NCBI RefSeq assembly: GCF_963576545.1
Contig: NC_083639.1
Coordinates: 26,413,618-26,477,617, forward strand
Reading direction: 5' to 3'
From: Limanda limanda
Lineage: Eukaryota > Chordata > Actinopteri > Pleuronectiformes > Pleuronectidae
DNA length: 64,000 nt
Below the pieces are notes generated by a model. The model saw only the letters and a program-made list of their open reading frames with translations. It was not told the origin of the DNA and ran no database searches. Shown here in pieces: positions 39,003-50,821 of the stretch; the first letter of the stretch is position 1; every line of letters starts with the position of its first letter. The translations under genes and the position numbers were made by a program.

Positions 39003-39905
39003 AATAGACAAGATGGGACGATATGACCATAGATATATATAAAGGCTAGATGTCTCATTCGATGGAGTCGAACGTCCGCACATGGCGGCCATCTTGCTAG
39101 GGGGCAGCTCGCTCACCCATAACATTGGGTTGTAGTGGTACGTACTTTTTAAATAAGCATAACTTGCTCAATTTTCAACCTATTTTTAAACGATCTGGTT
39201 TGTTATAAACGTCAGAGATGTAGTTATGACACTGCATAAATTATTCATTTTTCTTTAAAAATAACATAATTATTCATAAGTATGCAGTGTCATATCTACA
39301 TCACTGGCGTTTATAACAAACCAAACATCGGTTGAAAATTGAGCAAGTTATGGTTATTTACCACTACCAACACAATGTTATGGGTGAGCGAGCTGCCCCC
39401 TAGCAAGATGGCCGCCATGTGCGGACGTTCGTTTCCGTTGGCCGGCAACACAGACAAGACATCTAGCCTTTATATATGATATCTATGGATATGACAACTT
39501 CCCCAAAGTGAAGCCAAATTCATCTTGATCGCCCTCTGGTGGCTGGCTCTGTTAGAGGTCATAAACCCCACCACCTCCAGGTTAGTGGATGGGATAAAAT
39601 GTAAAAGTCAGTCAAAAGCACACGTTAGATACGTTTGACTCAAAACTGCTTTCTGTTATTTTAGGTAGTTCTTATCACACAGATGTCTAAGTGTTATTCT
39701 TTTATAAGTTTGGTTTCATTTAGTCATTTGATTCTACAAAAATGCCGACAATAAACGTCATGATTGACAGCTGAGACTGACTCATGATTGGTCGATTATC
39801 GCGGCTCCAAATTACATCAAAAGTACAAGATGGTGGCACCGGTATCTGGGATATCTTGGCTTCATACTTGTACATGTGTCGTCCATCTTTATGTATAGAA
39901 TATGA
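39003..39905. mobile_element. Decayed TIR-type repeat (AAGATGGACGACATGAC ends), split by a foldback MITE
   Basis: The left end reads AATAGACAAGATGGGACGAT. After the inserted foldback it continues TCCCCAAAGTGAAGCCAAAT, ATCGCCCTCTGGTGGCTGGC and AGGTCATAAACCCCACCACC, and ends near TGTCGTCCATCTTTATGTAT, which is roughly the inverse of the left end. I recall the consensus (TATAAAGATGGACGACATGAC...CCTCTGGTGGCTGGCTG) as a common teleost repeat. Without the insertion it is about 435 bp. Related copies lie at 54356-55323 and 62250-62400, with a partial one at 47925-48070. Confidence 0.75.
39028..39487. mobile_element. Foldback MITE, copy 1
   Basis: 460 bp, a nearly full-length palindrome with arms of roughly 215 bp. 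It is bounded by CATAGATAT and ATATCTATG and flanked by a perfect 8-bp duplication GATATGAC at 39020-39027 and 39488-39495. Both arms contain GGCGGCCATCTTG (inverse CAAGATGGCCGCC), close to a YY1 site, and the AATTTTCAAC and ATGACACTGCATA blocks. No coding capacity. The 8-bp duplication fits a hAT-like mobiliser. Confidence 0.92.
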
Positions 39906-40269
39906 CAACCCTTTGCATGAATGTAGGTTCACACAGTATCAGTGTTATTAAAATAAGTAATACATTTCCCACCAGTGCCTCTACAACACCTGAGTGATGT
40001 CAGCCAACAAACCAGATCTGCTGCTGGTGCATTCTGTGCCAGAGACATCATCTGTGGGAACATCATGAGCCATCCTTAATGTTCACAGTAACACCTGTGC
40101 TCCTCCTGCTCTGACAGGCGGAAAAGTCTGCTTTGAAAAAATAAAAATAAAAAGTTTAACTTCCATTGCATCACCTCTCTGTGCTGAGGGTCCCACAACT
40201 AACCCACAAGTTGAATTAAATGTATATCAAAAAGGAAAGCGTGTAAATACAAACACAGAAATGTGAAAC

Positions 40270-40690
40270 CATGCAGCATTTAGAGAGTGAGGTTTAATAG
40301 AGTAGATAAAACAAAGTAAAACACCATAAAATAGTCTATATACAATAATAAAGAAGAACCATAAAGCTGAGTTTGGAGGCGGGTCTTAAAAGCTGCTGGG
40401 AAGGTCGTTCTAGAGCCGAGGGGCCGTAACTGAACCTGCAGTCATCCCTGGTTTACAACGGGACGTCTAAAAGCTTTTGACGAGCTGATCTCCGGGGCCT
40501 GACTCGAGCCAGGTCATGAATGGCTTTGAGGGTAATTAATAAAACTTTTAAATGTATTCTAAATTTATATGGCAGCCAGGGCAGGGATACTAAAACTGGA
40601 GAGGTAGGAAACGATCTCCTGGACTCAGTCAATAATCTGGCTCCGGAGTTCTAAGTGCAATTGTCAGAGTTCTGATCTGTGAAAGCTTTC
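40270..40690. repeat. Teleost retroelement-like interspersed repeat
   Basis: It contains GAGGGTAATTAATAAAACTT, TTTATATGGCAGCCAGGGCA, GAAACGATCTCCTGGACTCA and AATAATCTGGCTCCGGAGTT. I recall this block order from a dispersed fish repeat, probably retrotransposon-derived. Boundaries and class are uncertain. No coding potential seen. Confidence 0.55.
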
Positions 40691-42739
40691 TACATCCATA
40701 CCACTACGTTGTTGTTTAAAAATTGATAATATCAAATTAAAACAATCATGAGTGTTTTTGCTCCGAATCAGGTTTTAATCCACGTCCATAATAGCGTGCC
40801 TGAAAACACAGATCACATGACCATGACTCATGCACAGTGGGCATGCGTGTGTGGGTGTAAACAGGAAAGCGTGCACATGTTGTATAGCTTGTCTCCTACA
40901 CATAAGCAGTTGAATGATTGTTAAATACAGCACTTAATTGCGTAACATCTGTCAGCTAACACAACAGGGTCAGCGATTATCCACGTTGTGTTTCCGGAGG
41001 GGGTCATGTGATCGGAGACTGACGAATCAGCGAAGGCTATACATCGTCGAGGAAAGCCCAATCAGCAAGTTGTTGTGTCTGAGCCATCGTTTCCAAAGGT
41101 CTCGATTCCTGCTCGTTCACTTTCTCAGCCATTTCCATTTCTTTAGTCTCTCAATGAAAACCTTGTGTTCAGAGAAGAGTCCAGAATCTGCTGCTGGTGT
41201 AATCCTGTTTCTGAATGTGGAACGCTCTCGAGGAAATCTGGAATCTCTCAAAAACATTCTTTCCCCTTCGCTCAGAGCCTCGTCGCTGGTGTTTTTAAAA
41301 TAAATGATCAATTATAAATAAGCTGAATGTTATGAATGTCTCCGGGATCCAACGTGCGTTGAGCAAATTCCATCTTAATGAGGTCAGGCACAGAGTAGAA
41401 GGGTTTTTATAATAGTGAGCAAATGGCAGGCGATGGCATCTGGGGTCCCTTTCAAAAATGTAGCGGACAGAGGGTGGAGGGCACGATGTGTCGAGAAGGT
41501 CCTGTGGTGATACGAGAGAAAAGCTGTATTCAAATGAGAATATTCTGCTTTGTTGCAGGAGAAGTTAAATGAGCTGTGATGTTTTTTATCTTATTAAAGA
41601 ATGACAAAGAAAGTAAGGAACTGATCTCATTCATCTGGGGACGAGGCAGTTGTGTTCTTTTTGTAAGGCGCCGACAAGGTTATTAATAGTTGTGAATAAA
41701 GTGCGAGGATCAGGCTGGTTTGTGGAAATTAAATGTGAAATATATTACCCTCGAGCTGCCTTCCTTTTGTTATTATAATGCTGTAATAAATCTTTTAAAG
41801 GCTGATGCTTTTAAAGTACTTTTTTATCTGCTCTCCTGCATGTTTGTTTAACAGTCTGAATATCATCGTTCATCCAGGGCGACGCTCTTATTGTTGTAAA
41901 ATATGATTAGGAACTCCCAAGAGTAAATCAAAACGATGTCAAAGATCCCCCGCCCCCGATGTGTAATGTCTGCAGATCTTTGTCTCAAGCTTCCACCAAT
42001 CAGAATGCTGGCAGTAATTAATGTGACTGTACAGTTACAATATAAACCTATGGACATTTTTATCAGACTTTCTCTAATCTGGACAGTCGAGGATATTTTA
42101 GTGAGAAAACTGAAACTGAAAACACAAATGAAAATGGAGTTTAGTTATGTTAATGTGTAAATTCCAGTGAATCAGATCAGAACGATGAGCCATGCAAGGT
42201 CACATGTCGCCTGATTGGCTGCCCTTCCCTCCCCTCCCCTCCTGATCGGCTGTTGGCACAACACACCTGTGTATCTAATGTCAATACATTCTGCTGAGTC
42301 GGCCTGAGACAGGACAGGCACAAAGACAAGAGTCTGAGACGAGGACGAGGACACAGAGACATCAGGGACGTCAACCAAAACTCCCAATAACTGAGTGTTT
42401 GTATGTCACAGTGAAGAGCTGAGTGAACATTCATCTCTGGTGTTATGAGTTTTGTCTTCTCTCCAAATAAAACCAAAACCTTTCCATAAGCATTTCTAAA
42501 GTACGGGCAGAATGAAGCACATTACCAGCAGCACACTGGACTTGCTGAAGTGCCAATGCACCAACCAACCATGCTAATATATATTAAATTTTTCAACTTG
42601 TGTTTTCCTCTCTTAGTTTTTCACTTGTTTACACCTGAAACCAGCTGATGGCCCAGAAGGACACAAAGCAGGAGTCCCGTCCAGAAAACCAACATCGGCC
42701 TCCGTGTGGACGGCCTGTGTTTTGTCAACCCAGCCATCT
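40691..42739. other. Non-coding stretch, no gene seen
   Basis: 41330-41830 is free of simple repeats and of recognised elements and contains AT-rich motif-dense sequence, so it could hold conserved non-coding DNA. A C-rich run (CCCTTCCCTCCCCTCCCCTC) lies near 42221. No exon recognised. Confidence 0.45.
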
Positions 42740-42744
42740 GGGCG

Positions 42745-42832
42745 GCTCGTGGCTCAGGAGGCAGCCTGGGTTGTCCATTAATCAGGAAGGTCGGTAGTTT
42801 GACCCCGTCTCCTCCTGTCTGAATGTCGAACG
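42745..42832 (+). mobile_element. tRNA-derived SINE-like fragment
   Basis: CTCGTGGCTCAGGAGGCAGC resembles a degenerate A box region. TAATCAGGAAGGTCGGTAGT followed by TTGACCCC resembles the B box region, then CTCCTCCTGTCTGAATGTCG. The expected fish consensus is GGTGGCTCAG...TCAGAAGGTCGGTGGTTCGATCCC...CTCCTCCAGTCTGCATGTCGAAG. Non-functional as a tRNA. Confidence 0.7.
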
Positions 42833-43325
42833 AATGTCAAACTGGCTCTAATGTTTGCATAATGTGTTTCAGTGGTTCAGTGAGTGTGTGCATGGCTGAG
42901 TATCCTTCCATTCCAACATCCTGCTAACTAACACACAATCACCTGACATGACGACGATGACCACTAGGGGCTGCCTATAAAGACGGAGTGACTGATGACC
43001 CGGCCTGGGGTCACGTTTAGAGGACAGTCAGCTAACTGCACACTGTAATTCATTTATTTTGAGTAGTTCTGACACGATGATGACAGAAGCTGCATTTCTT
43101 TTGATTACAGCTCAACGACTAGGTTGTTAAATACCTGGGACTAACCCGGAGACCTTCTTGACCAGTTTTCAAGGTTGAGCCTGATCCATAACCTAAATTA
43201 TGTAAAGCAGCTCTTTAGTTTCTGGAGGTAGTCCAAAGCCTGGAGAGGGGGAGCATCCCGAGAGACTCAGTTTAGGGCATAAAAGTCACCGCTCCATCTG
43301 TCCATGGCTGCAAAGGCAACAGGAG

Positions 43326-43326
<1 letters not shown>

Positions 43327-43406
<80 letters not shown>
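43327..43406. repeat. (CA)39 microsatellite
   Basis: About 79 bp of pure CA dinucleotides. Confidence 0.97.
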
Positions 43407-43409
<3 letters not shown>

Positions 43410-43412
<3 letters not shown>

Positions 43413-45234
43413 AGGCGAAGGATAGAGGTTACTTGAACTTTTCCCAAATTGTGTTTTTCCAGCCAAAGTGGCAACAACATCTCTGATGCTCTGAACCATT
43501 TTCTGAGATAGATGGGATGTGACCTGCTGGGAGGAGAATAAACCACTTCCTTCTCACATGAAGATTTCCGGTGAAGTCAATGAAAAACCAGTCCAACCAG
43601 TCCTGCATGGGTTAGGGTTAGGCTCTAATCCATCTTTTGCATTTTTCTTCTTATACATAAGTCACTCTCAGTTCTCGCCCTTCCGTGGAAATGAAACTGA
43701 AAGCTTTCAGACATTCTTGAGAATCGCCACTGACGTTATAACCATCATCACTCCTGCATTAATGAATTCTTTATAGAGAGATGTTAATGGTAGAAATCAG
43801 TACAAGCAGTATTTGTTAGAAAGCTTATCGTAGCACAGAGCAAAGCCGGCTGCTGACGGATCTTGTTGTCTGCAGAGTAATAGCCTCATACATCACAGTG
43901 TGATGGGTTATTGGGGCTTCTGCCCTGAAGCTCCACAGATACGAGAGACTGATTCCACCTGCAGCTCCGAGCAGCTGGGCCTGGGCTTCATGGAAACATG
44001 ACTTTATTGTTTCCGTTGTATTTTTAGCCGTGGGGCTCTGAGCACTTTTGTTCAGGGTTAAAACACGTCGATAATGTTGGATTGTCACAGCATTTGTTAT
44101 AAGATGTTCAAGGTCTTCAGAGGATGAACTTCACTTTTCATTCAGTATCACCAACAGTCTACTAGAGAGCTGAACTACAGATCAAGTTGTTGGGTCAACT
44201 TTGACTTGGAGTGCGACCATTTGACAGGATTTGACTTCACCTGATGCCGCCTGAGAATTTCTGACACATTATTAACATCCATATATTGAATATAAAGATG
44301 TATGATGCTGTCCAGCTCCGTACCGAACAAGCAGACTCAGGAAGAAGGAGATAAGCAAATTTCCCAAAATGTATCAGAGCACAGTTTGTTTGGTCATTAT
44401 CAAAACTTCCCTTTTGTTAAATGAGCTGTTTCTGTGTATAAGGTTGTTTAACTTTATTAAGCAGTCTTCTTGCTCTGGGTGTTTTAACCATTTACTCTCT
44501 TTCCGTTTCAGCTAAAAACGTATTAAAGTAATAAGAATTGTATGTATTTGAACACAGGTGACTGTCTGATAGTGAGTCTGACCTGTTGGACCCCGAACAT
44601 GTAATGAAACAATCTTTAACTGAGAATATTTAAACCTGACTCAGCCCTGATGAACTCAACGCACGAGTTCAGGTTAAAGTCTAACTGAAGGACCATAAAT
44701 CTCCATGATGATTCTGCAGCCGATCTGCTGTTCACCGTATAAACTTTACAGGTTCACTGTCACGTTACCAGGATCGGTGTAAACTGTCATTGTGTTGTGA
44801 ATTCTTTGTAGTTTATAGATTTAACTAAACACACTGAATAATAATCACAAAGCTTGAAAAGATTCTGTCTTCTTGTTGTAGTTTCTCTCCTTGGCATAAT
44901 TTCTTTTTTGTATTCTTGTAGATATGAATGAGTTCTGAATATTGTGATTATTTACTCATCTTCCCATTTTTACATTCAATCCAATGTCCCCAGCTTTCTC
45001 TGATATTGGTGTATTTATTATGCACGATGCAAAAAGGAAAAGATTCATAGAACTCTTAAAAGGAAACTAGAGTTTCTAGATTTGGGAGAAAATCATTTGT
45101 GCCACTAAACTACGTTTTCTTTTATAATTATATAAAAACATAACATTTTGGTATCACTGGACTCAAGGAGTGAACCAGTATATTCCACAGAGCACTTTTC
45201 CAGTATTGACTGTTCAAATTAACCAGTTCAAAAC
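43410..45234. other. Non-coding stretch, no gene seen
   Basis: Unique-looking DNA. GGGTTAGGGTTAGG at about 43609 is a two-unit telomere-like motif. No exon or element recognised. Confidence 0.5.
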
Positions 45235-45235
45235 A

Positions 45236-45345
45236 AAGCTTCTCTATGCAGTGTCTTGCCCAAAGACACTTCAGCATGCAGAGTGGAGGAGCAGAGGATC
45301 AAACCCCCGACCTTCTGGTTAGTGGACTCTACTGCAACCCTGGAA
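45236..45345 (-). mobile_element. tRNA-derived SINE-like fragment, opposite orientation
   Basis: The minus strand reads CCACTAACCAGAAGGTCGGG, GGTTTGATCC (B box-like), TGCTCCTCCACTCTGCATGC, then TGAAGTGTCTTTGGGCAAGA. This matches the same family as 42745-42832 and extends further 3'. Only the B box half and tail are kept. Confidence 0.75.
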
Positions 45346-46603
45346 AAGGTCATCACTGCAGAGCCACAAGTTCTACTCTATATTCAAGCAAGACTCTGAA
45401 CTGTAGGTAGTCCTGTTTCCTTATTGTTGGTCCACTTAAATAATAGTAGAAACATACACTGAATGTTTCTATTGCATAATTATACATATATATTTCAATG
45501 CTCAATGTACCGTAGTGATTTTCGTGTTTATCAATCACTCAAAGCCATGTCTGAATGATTTAAACGACTCAGTTAAATGATTCACAAACTGTGCAGACAG
45601 ACTGTGTTTGAAATCATGTTCCCTATATTTACCCTCAGTTTAATTTAAGGTAAGTATAGAGTTCCCTACAGTGAGGCTAGAAAGTGGTTCGAGCCGTGCT
45701 CTCTCTGTCAGTGACGATGCAACGATGATGATTCATAGTTTCCAAAATCTCTGTTTACTGCTCTCGAGTCTTTATTATGTGGAGTGTAGTGGACGAGTGA
45801 GTGATGGAAGTTGTTTGATATTTTCTGAGAGGATACAAACGACAAAAAGTAGAAGAAAAACTGTTTAAACTGGAGGCTTTTACTCATGTGTGTCATATCT
45901 GTGCAAATGTAAACGAGAATCATGGATTCAATGTTGAAATCACTGATCGTCTCTCCTGCTGTTTTTCCAGAGGAACTTTTCAGCATTAATGTTAATTATG
46001 AAATGGAGGCTGTGATTCAATTCCATCAAGCTTATGTAACGCTGTGACTTCCTGGGGTCAGGATCCACCTACACTGCAGCTATCTGACAACACAGCATTT
46101 AGACAACTACTTGAGGTGGAAACACATAAATCTCTCCATATATGCACTGACAAGGGTGACTGGATGTTGTATCCATGGCTACCTCCTCACGTAATCTGTA
46201 TTATTTTTATCACAAAGAATTTTCTGTTTTGCTTTTCCTCCCGAGCCTCCTGCTAACATGTAGGAGATGTACACAGAGTCTCAGTGAATGTGAAGGAACC
46301 GGATGGAAACTCAGAGACACAGAGAGAGGGATTCATCATCATATCTGTTTGGCAGCAGATGTGAATGAAAAGCTGCTTTCAGATACAGAATAAACCCTGG
46401 ATATTCACCTGAAATCAGCTGGAGGGGATTTATGTGAGAACGCAAATATCCAAGTCAGTTGCTCCGGATATTCTCTGGAACCTTTTCCCCCCATAAACCC
46501 TTAAACATCTGGAGACACAGAGTATAAATACAAATATATACGAATACAGATATCTCATGATGAAAAAGAGGCATCAGACACGTAGGAGACCAATCTGTAC
46601 CTG
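45346..46603. other. Non-coding stretch, no gene seen
   Basis: Unique-looking AT-rich DNA. No exon, element or notable tract recognised. Confidence 0.5.
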
Positions 46604-46611
46604 AGTTTGAC

Positions 46612-47076
46612 CATAGATATATATAAAGACTAGATGTCTCGTCTGCGTTGCCGCCGGCTTACGGAGTCGAACGTCCGCACATGGCGGCCATCTTGCCAGA
46701 GGTTGTTTGCTCACCATAACATTGTGTTGGTAGTGGTAAATAACCATAACTTGCTCAATTTTCAACCGATTTTTAAACGGTTTGGTTTGTTATAAACGTC
46801 AGAAATGTAGATATGACACTGCATACTTATGAATAATGATGTTATTTTCTAAAAAATTGAATAATTTATGCGGTGGCATAACTACATCTCTGATGTTTAT
46901 AACAAACCAGACCGTTTAAAAATCAGTTGAAAATTGAGCAAGTTATGGTTATTTCAAAAGTAAGTACAACTACAACACAATGTTATGGGTGAGCGAGCTG
47001 ACTGTAGCAAGATGGCCGCCATGTGCGGACGTCCGGCTCCGTCGAACGAGACATCTAGTCTTTATATATATCTATG
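46612..47076. mobile_element. Foldback MITE, copy 2
   Basis: 465 bp, same family and boundaries as 39028-39487 (CATAGATATATATAAAG at the left, CTTTATATATATCTATG at the right). The flanking 8-bp duplication has one mismatch: AGTTTGAC at 46604-46611 and AGTGTGAC at 47077-47084. Both arms carry GGCGGCCATCTTG or its inverse. Confidence 0.92.
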
Positions 47077-47684
47077 AGTGTGACAGCCCTCTTGATTTCC
47101 TGTTTGGACTGTATTTCCCTTTGAGGGAACAGGAAGTACCTTGTTCTCACCTGTCTGCTGCTCCTCAGCTATAAAAGCTTCTGGCTCTTGTGTTATTTTC
47201 TCTGTTCATTACACTTCGACATACTCACGCAAATGCAACACACACTTCGGATGTTGCTGATTTAGTTTAATCTGGAGTAGAAAGTGCTGTGTTGCCCTCT
47301 CCTCTTTGTCCTTCCCTTGAGTTGAGATGTGACATTAGAGCGACAGTGAGATTTGAGACTCTCTTGTTGATAAGGGCCGGAGTCGATGAGCTGTAAACAA
47401 AAACGTGTGATTTGTGACGTCGGTGGTTTGGAACACATCTGACCCAGAGACTTTCCTGTATCACATTCATTATGCTAACTAAGGACTTCCTACCGGGAGC
47501 TCACGTGTGTCGACAGAAGTGATGCACACACACAGGTTGTGTTGACACTGTTCTCTGGAGCTCATTCTAGTCTCTGCTCTGCAGGTGCAGGATCCAAGTG
47601 CAAGTGTTCTGAAGGGTGAGGCTGTCAATTCACTAACAATCTAATAACGTGTCCGTATGAAGCCTGACAATCCATCCTTTCATC

Positions 47685-47890
47685 AGGATCAGAATCAGAA
47701 TCAGAATCAGAAAGGATTTATTGCCAAGTAGGTTTACACCTACCTGGAATTTTCTTTGGTAAAAGGTACATTTAACATAAAGCATTAAAACACAATAAGT
47801 ACTTCACATAAGAAATAAATAACTGTATATAAAACAAAACAAAAATATATACAATATATATACATATCTGCAAAACAGATTTATACAAGA
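47685..47890. repeat. Retroelement tail with ATCAGA tandem
   Basis: ATCAGAATCAGAATCAGAAT then AAGGATTTATTGCCAAGTAG resembles the 3' tail of a fish non-LTR retrotransposon (consensus like AATCAGAATACTTTATTGATC). AT-rich sequence follows. Confidence 0.55.
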
Positions 47891-47924
47891 TATATAAGAT
47901 CCTGCACCATAGTCTGCTTGTAAA

Positions 47925-48070
47925 GATGGACGACGCTTCTACACATCCTCAGCAGACCAAGATGGCCGCCCCCATGTCCTCTGATATGGGGGCGGCCATC
48001 TTGGGCTGGAGCCTGGAGTCCATATCAACCCAATGAGCCTCAGCTGTCAATCCTGACCTTTCACTCTTTT
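47925..48070. repeat. Decayed ATGGACGA-family repeat with a perfect hairpin
   Basis: AAAGATGGACGACGCTTCTA at the start and CTCAGCTGTCAATCCTGACC near the end match the 39.0- and 54.4-kb family. The middle carries a perfect inverted repeat with 19-bp arms at 47957-47975 and 47986-48004 (CCAAGATGGCCGCCCCCAT and its complement, 10-nt loop). Confidence 0.65.
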
Positions 48071-49047
48071 TTTTAATAGAATCAAATAACTAATTAAGTC
48101 TGTAAGTTCTAAGTTACAGTGTAATGTGCAGATTTATTTATGTTGTTTGATTTGTGTATGAGCTCCAAATATGTAAAATTAGATTAAGATTAGATTTTGT
48201 TCTTTGATTCATTTTTCAGAATGGACTGACATCCCGTCCAAAGACCTTCACGGTCCAGGCTGATATTTAAATGAATCACAATGCAGACATCGATGGACGA
48301 CTCTGGTTATATTGAGACTTTTTAATAATTTCAATGTGACCACAGTCAATTCATATATATGTGCAGTTTGATCACCGACCCCACAGATGACTACAATGAA
48401 ATACAGCCTGTGACAGCCGGGGGTGAAAGGTCAGGAGATAATCCATACGAGGCGATCTTGTTTCAGATTGAACATCGATCCGTGTGTCACCTGCTCGGAG
48501 AATCTCCCATCGTCCCCGGCGCCACGGCTCCCGCAGTCAGCTGATGGATCCCCGTGCGGGCGGAGGGGGGGGGTGGGGGGGGTCTCCGCCCTGGGCAGCG
48601 GCACTGAGGCTTCCCTCCTGGCCTTGAGCTCTGCTGGTGGTCCCTGACATGGAGTCCAACCCTGTCATTACCGCTGCCCGGGGGGGAGGGGCTGCTCACT
48701 GATACCATTAACTTTTCATCAGCAGCTCGGGCTCTTAACTCAGAGGAGACGCTTCGACCGCCCGTCACACACACACAGCTACAGGAAAAACTATAAATAC
48801 TCTGCAGCATCATTTGTGCATCTTGGAAGAATCTGATATATTCTGGAGTTTCACAGCGTGAGGGCATGAAAAAGTAATTGCTCAAAGAATTTAATCAGAT
48901 TTAAGAGCAGAGTCTGTTAAAATGATCAAATCTTTCTGGTGTAACTGAGTTAAGCTACACACTCCGACTCCTGTTGGATGAATGATGGATGGATATGAGG
49001 TTGTGTGTGTTTCTCTGGTTTACTGTGTGGAACAAAGAATATTCACC
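48071..49047. other. Non-coding stretch with a GC-rich segment
   Basis: 48420-48750 is GC-rich with G runs (about 48565-48585 and 48679-48690). A short minus-strand frame begins MTGLDSMSGTTSRAQGQEG, but it has a stop just upstream, a proline-run end and no recognised family, so no exon is called. Confidence 0.4.
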
Positions 49048-50236
49048 GGTCATTCATACGTAGAGGATTCTGCTGAGTGTCGGCTAACCCCCAGAATACT
49101 GGTGTGTGTACAGATCAGTGCTGGTGTGTAGTTTGATAAATGTGTGTTTTGCACTTACTGATATGTGTCTTTCTGCTGCTGGACTCTGCTGGTCAGCTGT
49201 TGAGTGGCCATCGATATTAACCCTTATGTTTGTTTTTGATGGTTTTTGTGAGAACCTTTTATACATAAGAGGGACCGTGTGATATTATAGTCTAAGATGA
49301 TTCTATGTGTGCTAATTGCTTCTGTTCATATTTTATGTTTAAGGGTCAATTAAAGCTTTTTAAACTGATGAACTGGTAAAGTTCCACATCTATGACGACC
49401 TGACACAGACAGAACTACTCCTTGGCAGGAAGAGTATCTACTGGTCATTCATACGTAGAGGATTCTGCAGAGTGTCGGCTCACACCCAGAATACTGGTGT
49501 GTGTACAGATCAGTGCTGGTGTGTAGTTTGATAAATGTGTGTTTTGCACTTACTGATATGTGTGTTTGTGGTGTTGGACTCTGTTGCTCAGCTGTTGAGT
49601 GGCCATCTCAATTAACTCTTGTGTTTGTTTTTGTCGTTTTTGATGATTTTTGTGAGAACCCTATATATATAAGAGGGACTGTGTGATATTATAGTTTAAG
49701 ATGGTTCTATGTGTGCTAATTGATTCTGTTCATAGTTTATGTTTAAGGGTCAATTAAAGCTTTTTAAACTGATGAACTGGTAAAGTTCCACATCTATGAC
49801 GACCTGACACAGACAGAACTACTCCTTGGCAGGAAGAGTATCTACTGGTCATTCATACGTAGAGGATTCTGCAGAGTGTCGGCTCACACCCAGAATACTG
49901 GTGTGTGTACAGATCAGTGCTGGTGTGTAGTTTGATAAATGTGTGTTTTGCACTTACTGATATGTGTGTTTGTGGTGTTGGACTCTGCTGGTCAGCTGTT
50001 GAGTGGCCATCGATATTAACCCTTATGTGTCTTTTTGTTGTTTTTGTGAGAACCTTTTATACATAAGGGGACCGTGTGATATTATAGTTTAAGACGGTTC
50101 TTTATCTGCTAATTGATTCTGTTCATATTTTATGTTTACGGGTCAATTAAAGCATTTTAAACTGATGAACTGATAAAGTTCGACTTCTATGACGACCTAA
50201 CACAGACAGGAATACTCCTTGGCAGGAACTGGTCAG
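49048..50236. repeat. Three tandem copies of a roughly 400-bp unit
   Basis: Units start at 49048, 49443 and 49847 with GGTCATTCATACGTAGAGGA and end in AGACAGAACTACTCCTTGGC-type sequence; spacings are 395 and 404 bp. Each carries CAGATCAGTGCTGGTGTGTA, CAGCTGTTGAGTGGCCAT and GGGTCAATTAAAGC. The third unit ends early with a short deletion. No conserved open frame runs through all units, so they look non-coding. The unit matches no repeat I know. Confidence 0.93.
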
Positions 50237-50821
50237 TCACACACTTGGCTCAGACATTAGGAAACATTAACATGTTGTTTCAGCACAATGGCTCACTGGC
50301 TTGTTTGCAGAGAGCACTGGTCCATGTGAAGTTACCAATTTAACACTGGAAAGTGAACTAATGTGTTTGGAATGTGGATTTAAATGTTTAATCTGGTGTT
50401 TAATTTAGTGCTTAGGATCTATTGCCTTCATGTGTGAGTCTGCTCTGTTCCCTCTAGTGCTGCTTCAGGCTGATCTCAATCAACCGACTCTTGAAACTCG
50501 AGCATGTCCAGAGGAATGTGGCGATGAGCGACTCTCCGCTGGCAGAGGAATCCAGAGGGTGGGGGGGGGTGGGGGGGCAGCCACACTGAAAGCTTTGTCT
50601 CCAGAAGGATAACGCCCAGGTAACGGACTTCAGCAGGTGGGCAGATGGAACAGCCCTCCACAGCGAGAGGTAAGCCCCCCCGCCCTCTGGAGGAACGCCT
50701 CGGTAGCCTCAACCCATGTGTTGAGTTTGAGAGATTGGAAGACATCCATTATTTAGTGTCATAGAGGCGGGTGACAAGTGGGTGGAGGTTTGATGCTGAT
50801 ATATAGCTAGGTGTCATCAAG
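50237..50821. other. Non-coding stretch; right part probably retroelement-derived
   Basis: 50237-50590 is unique-looking, with a G run at 50560-50577. From about 50600 (GGATAACGCCCAGGTAACGG, then GTGTTGAGTTTGAGAGATTG and AGCTAGGTGTCATCAAGATT) it reads like retroelement-derived sequence continuous with the next feature. Confidence 0.4.

Noticed and set aside
42745..42832. Possible tRNA gene
   Set aside because: A and B box-like segments are degenerate and no cloverleaf can be drawn. It fits a SINE fragment.
48487..48885. Minus-strand frame MTGLDSMSGTTSRAQGQEG and the overlapping 132-codon frame
   Set aside because: A stop lies just upstream, a proline run from a C tract follows, and there is no known relative. 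GC-rich sequence alone explains the openness.
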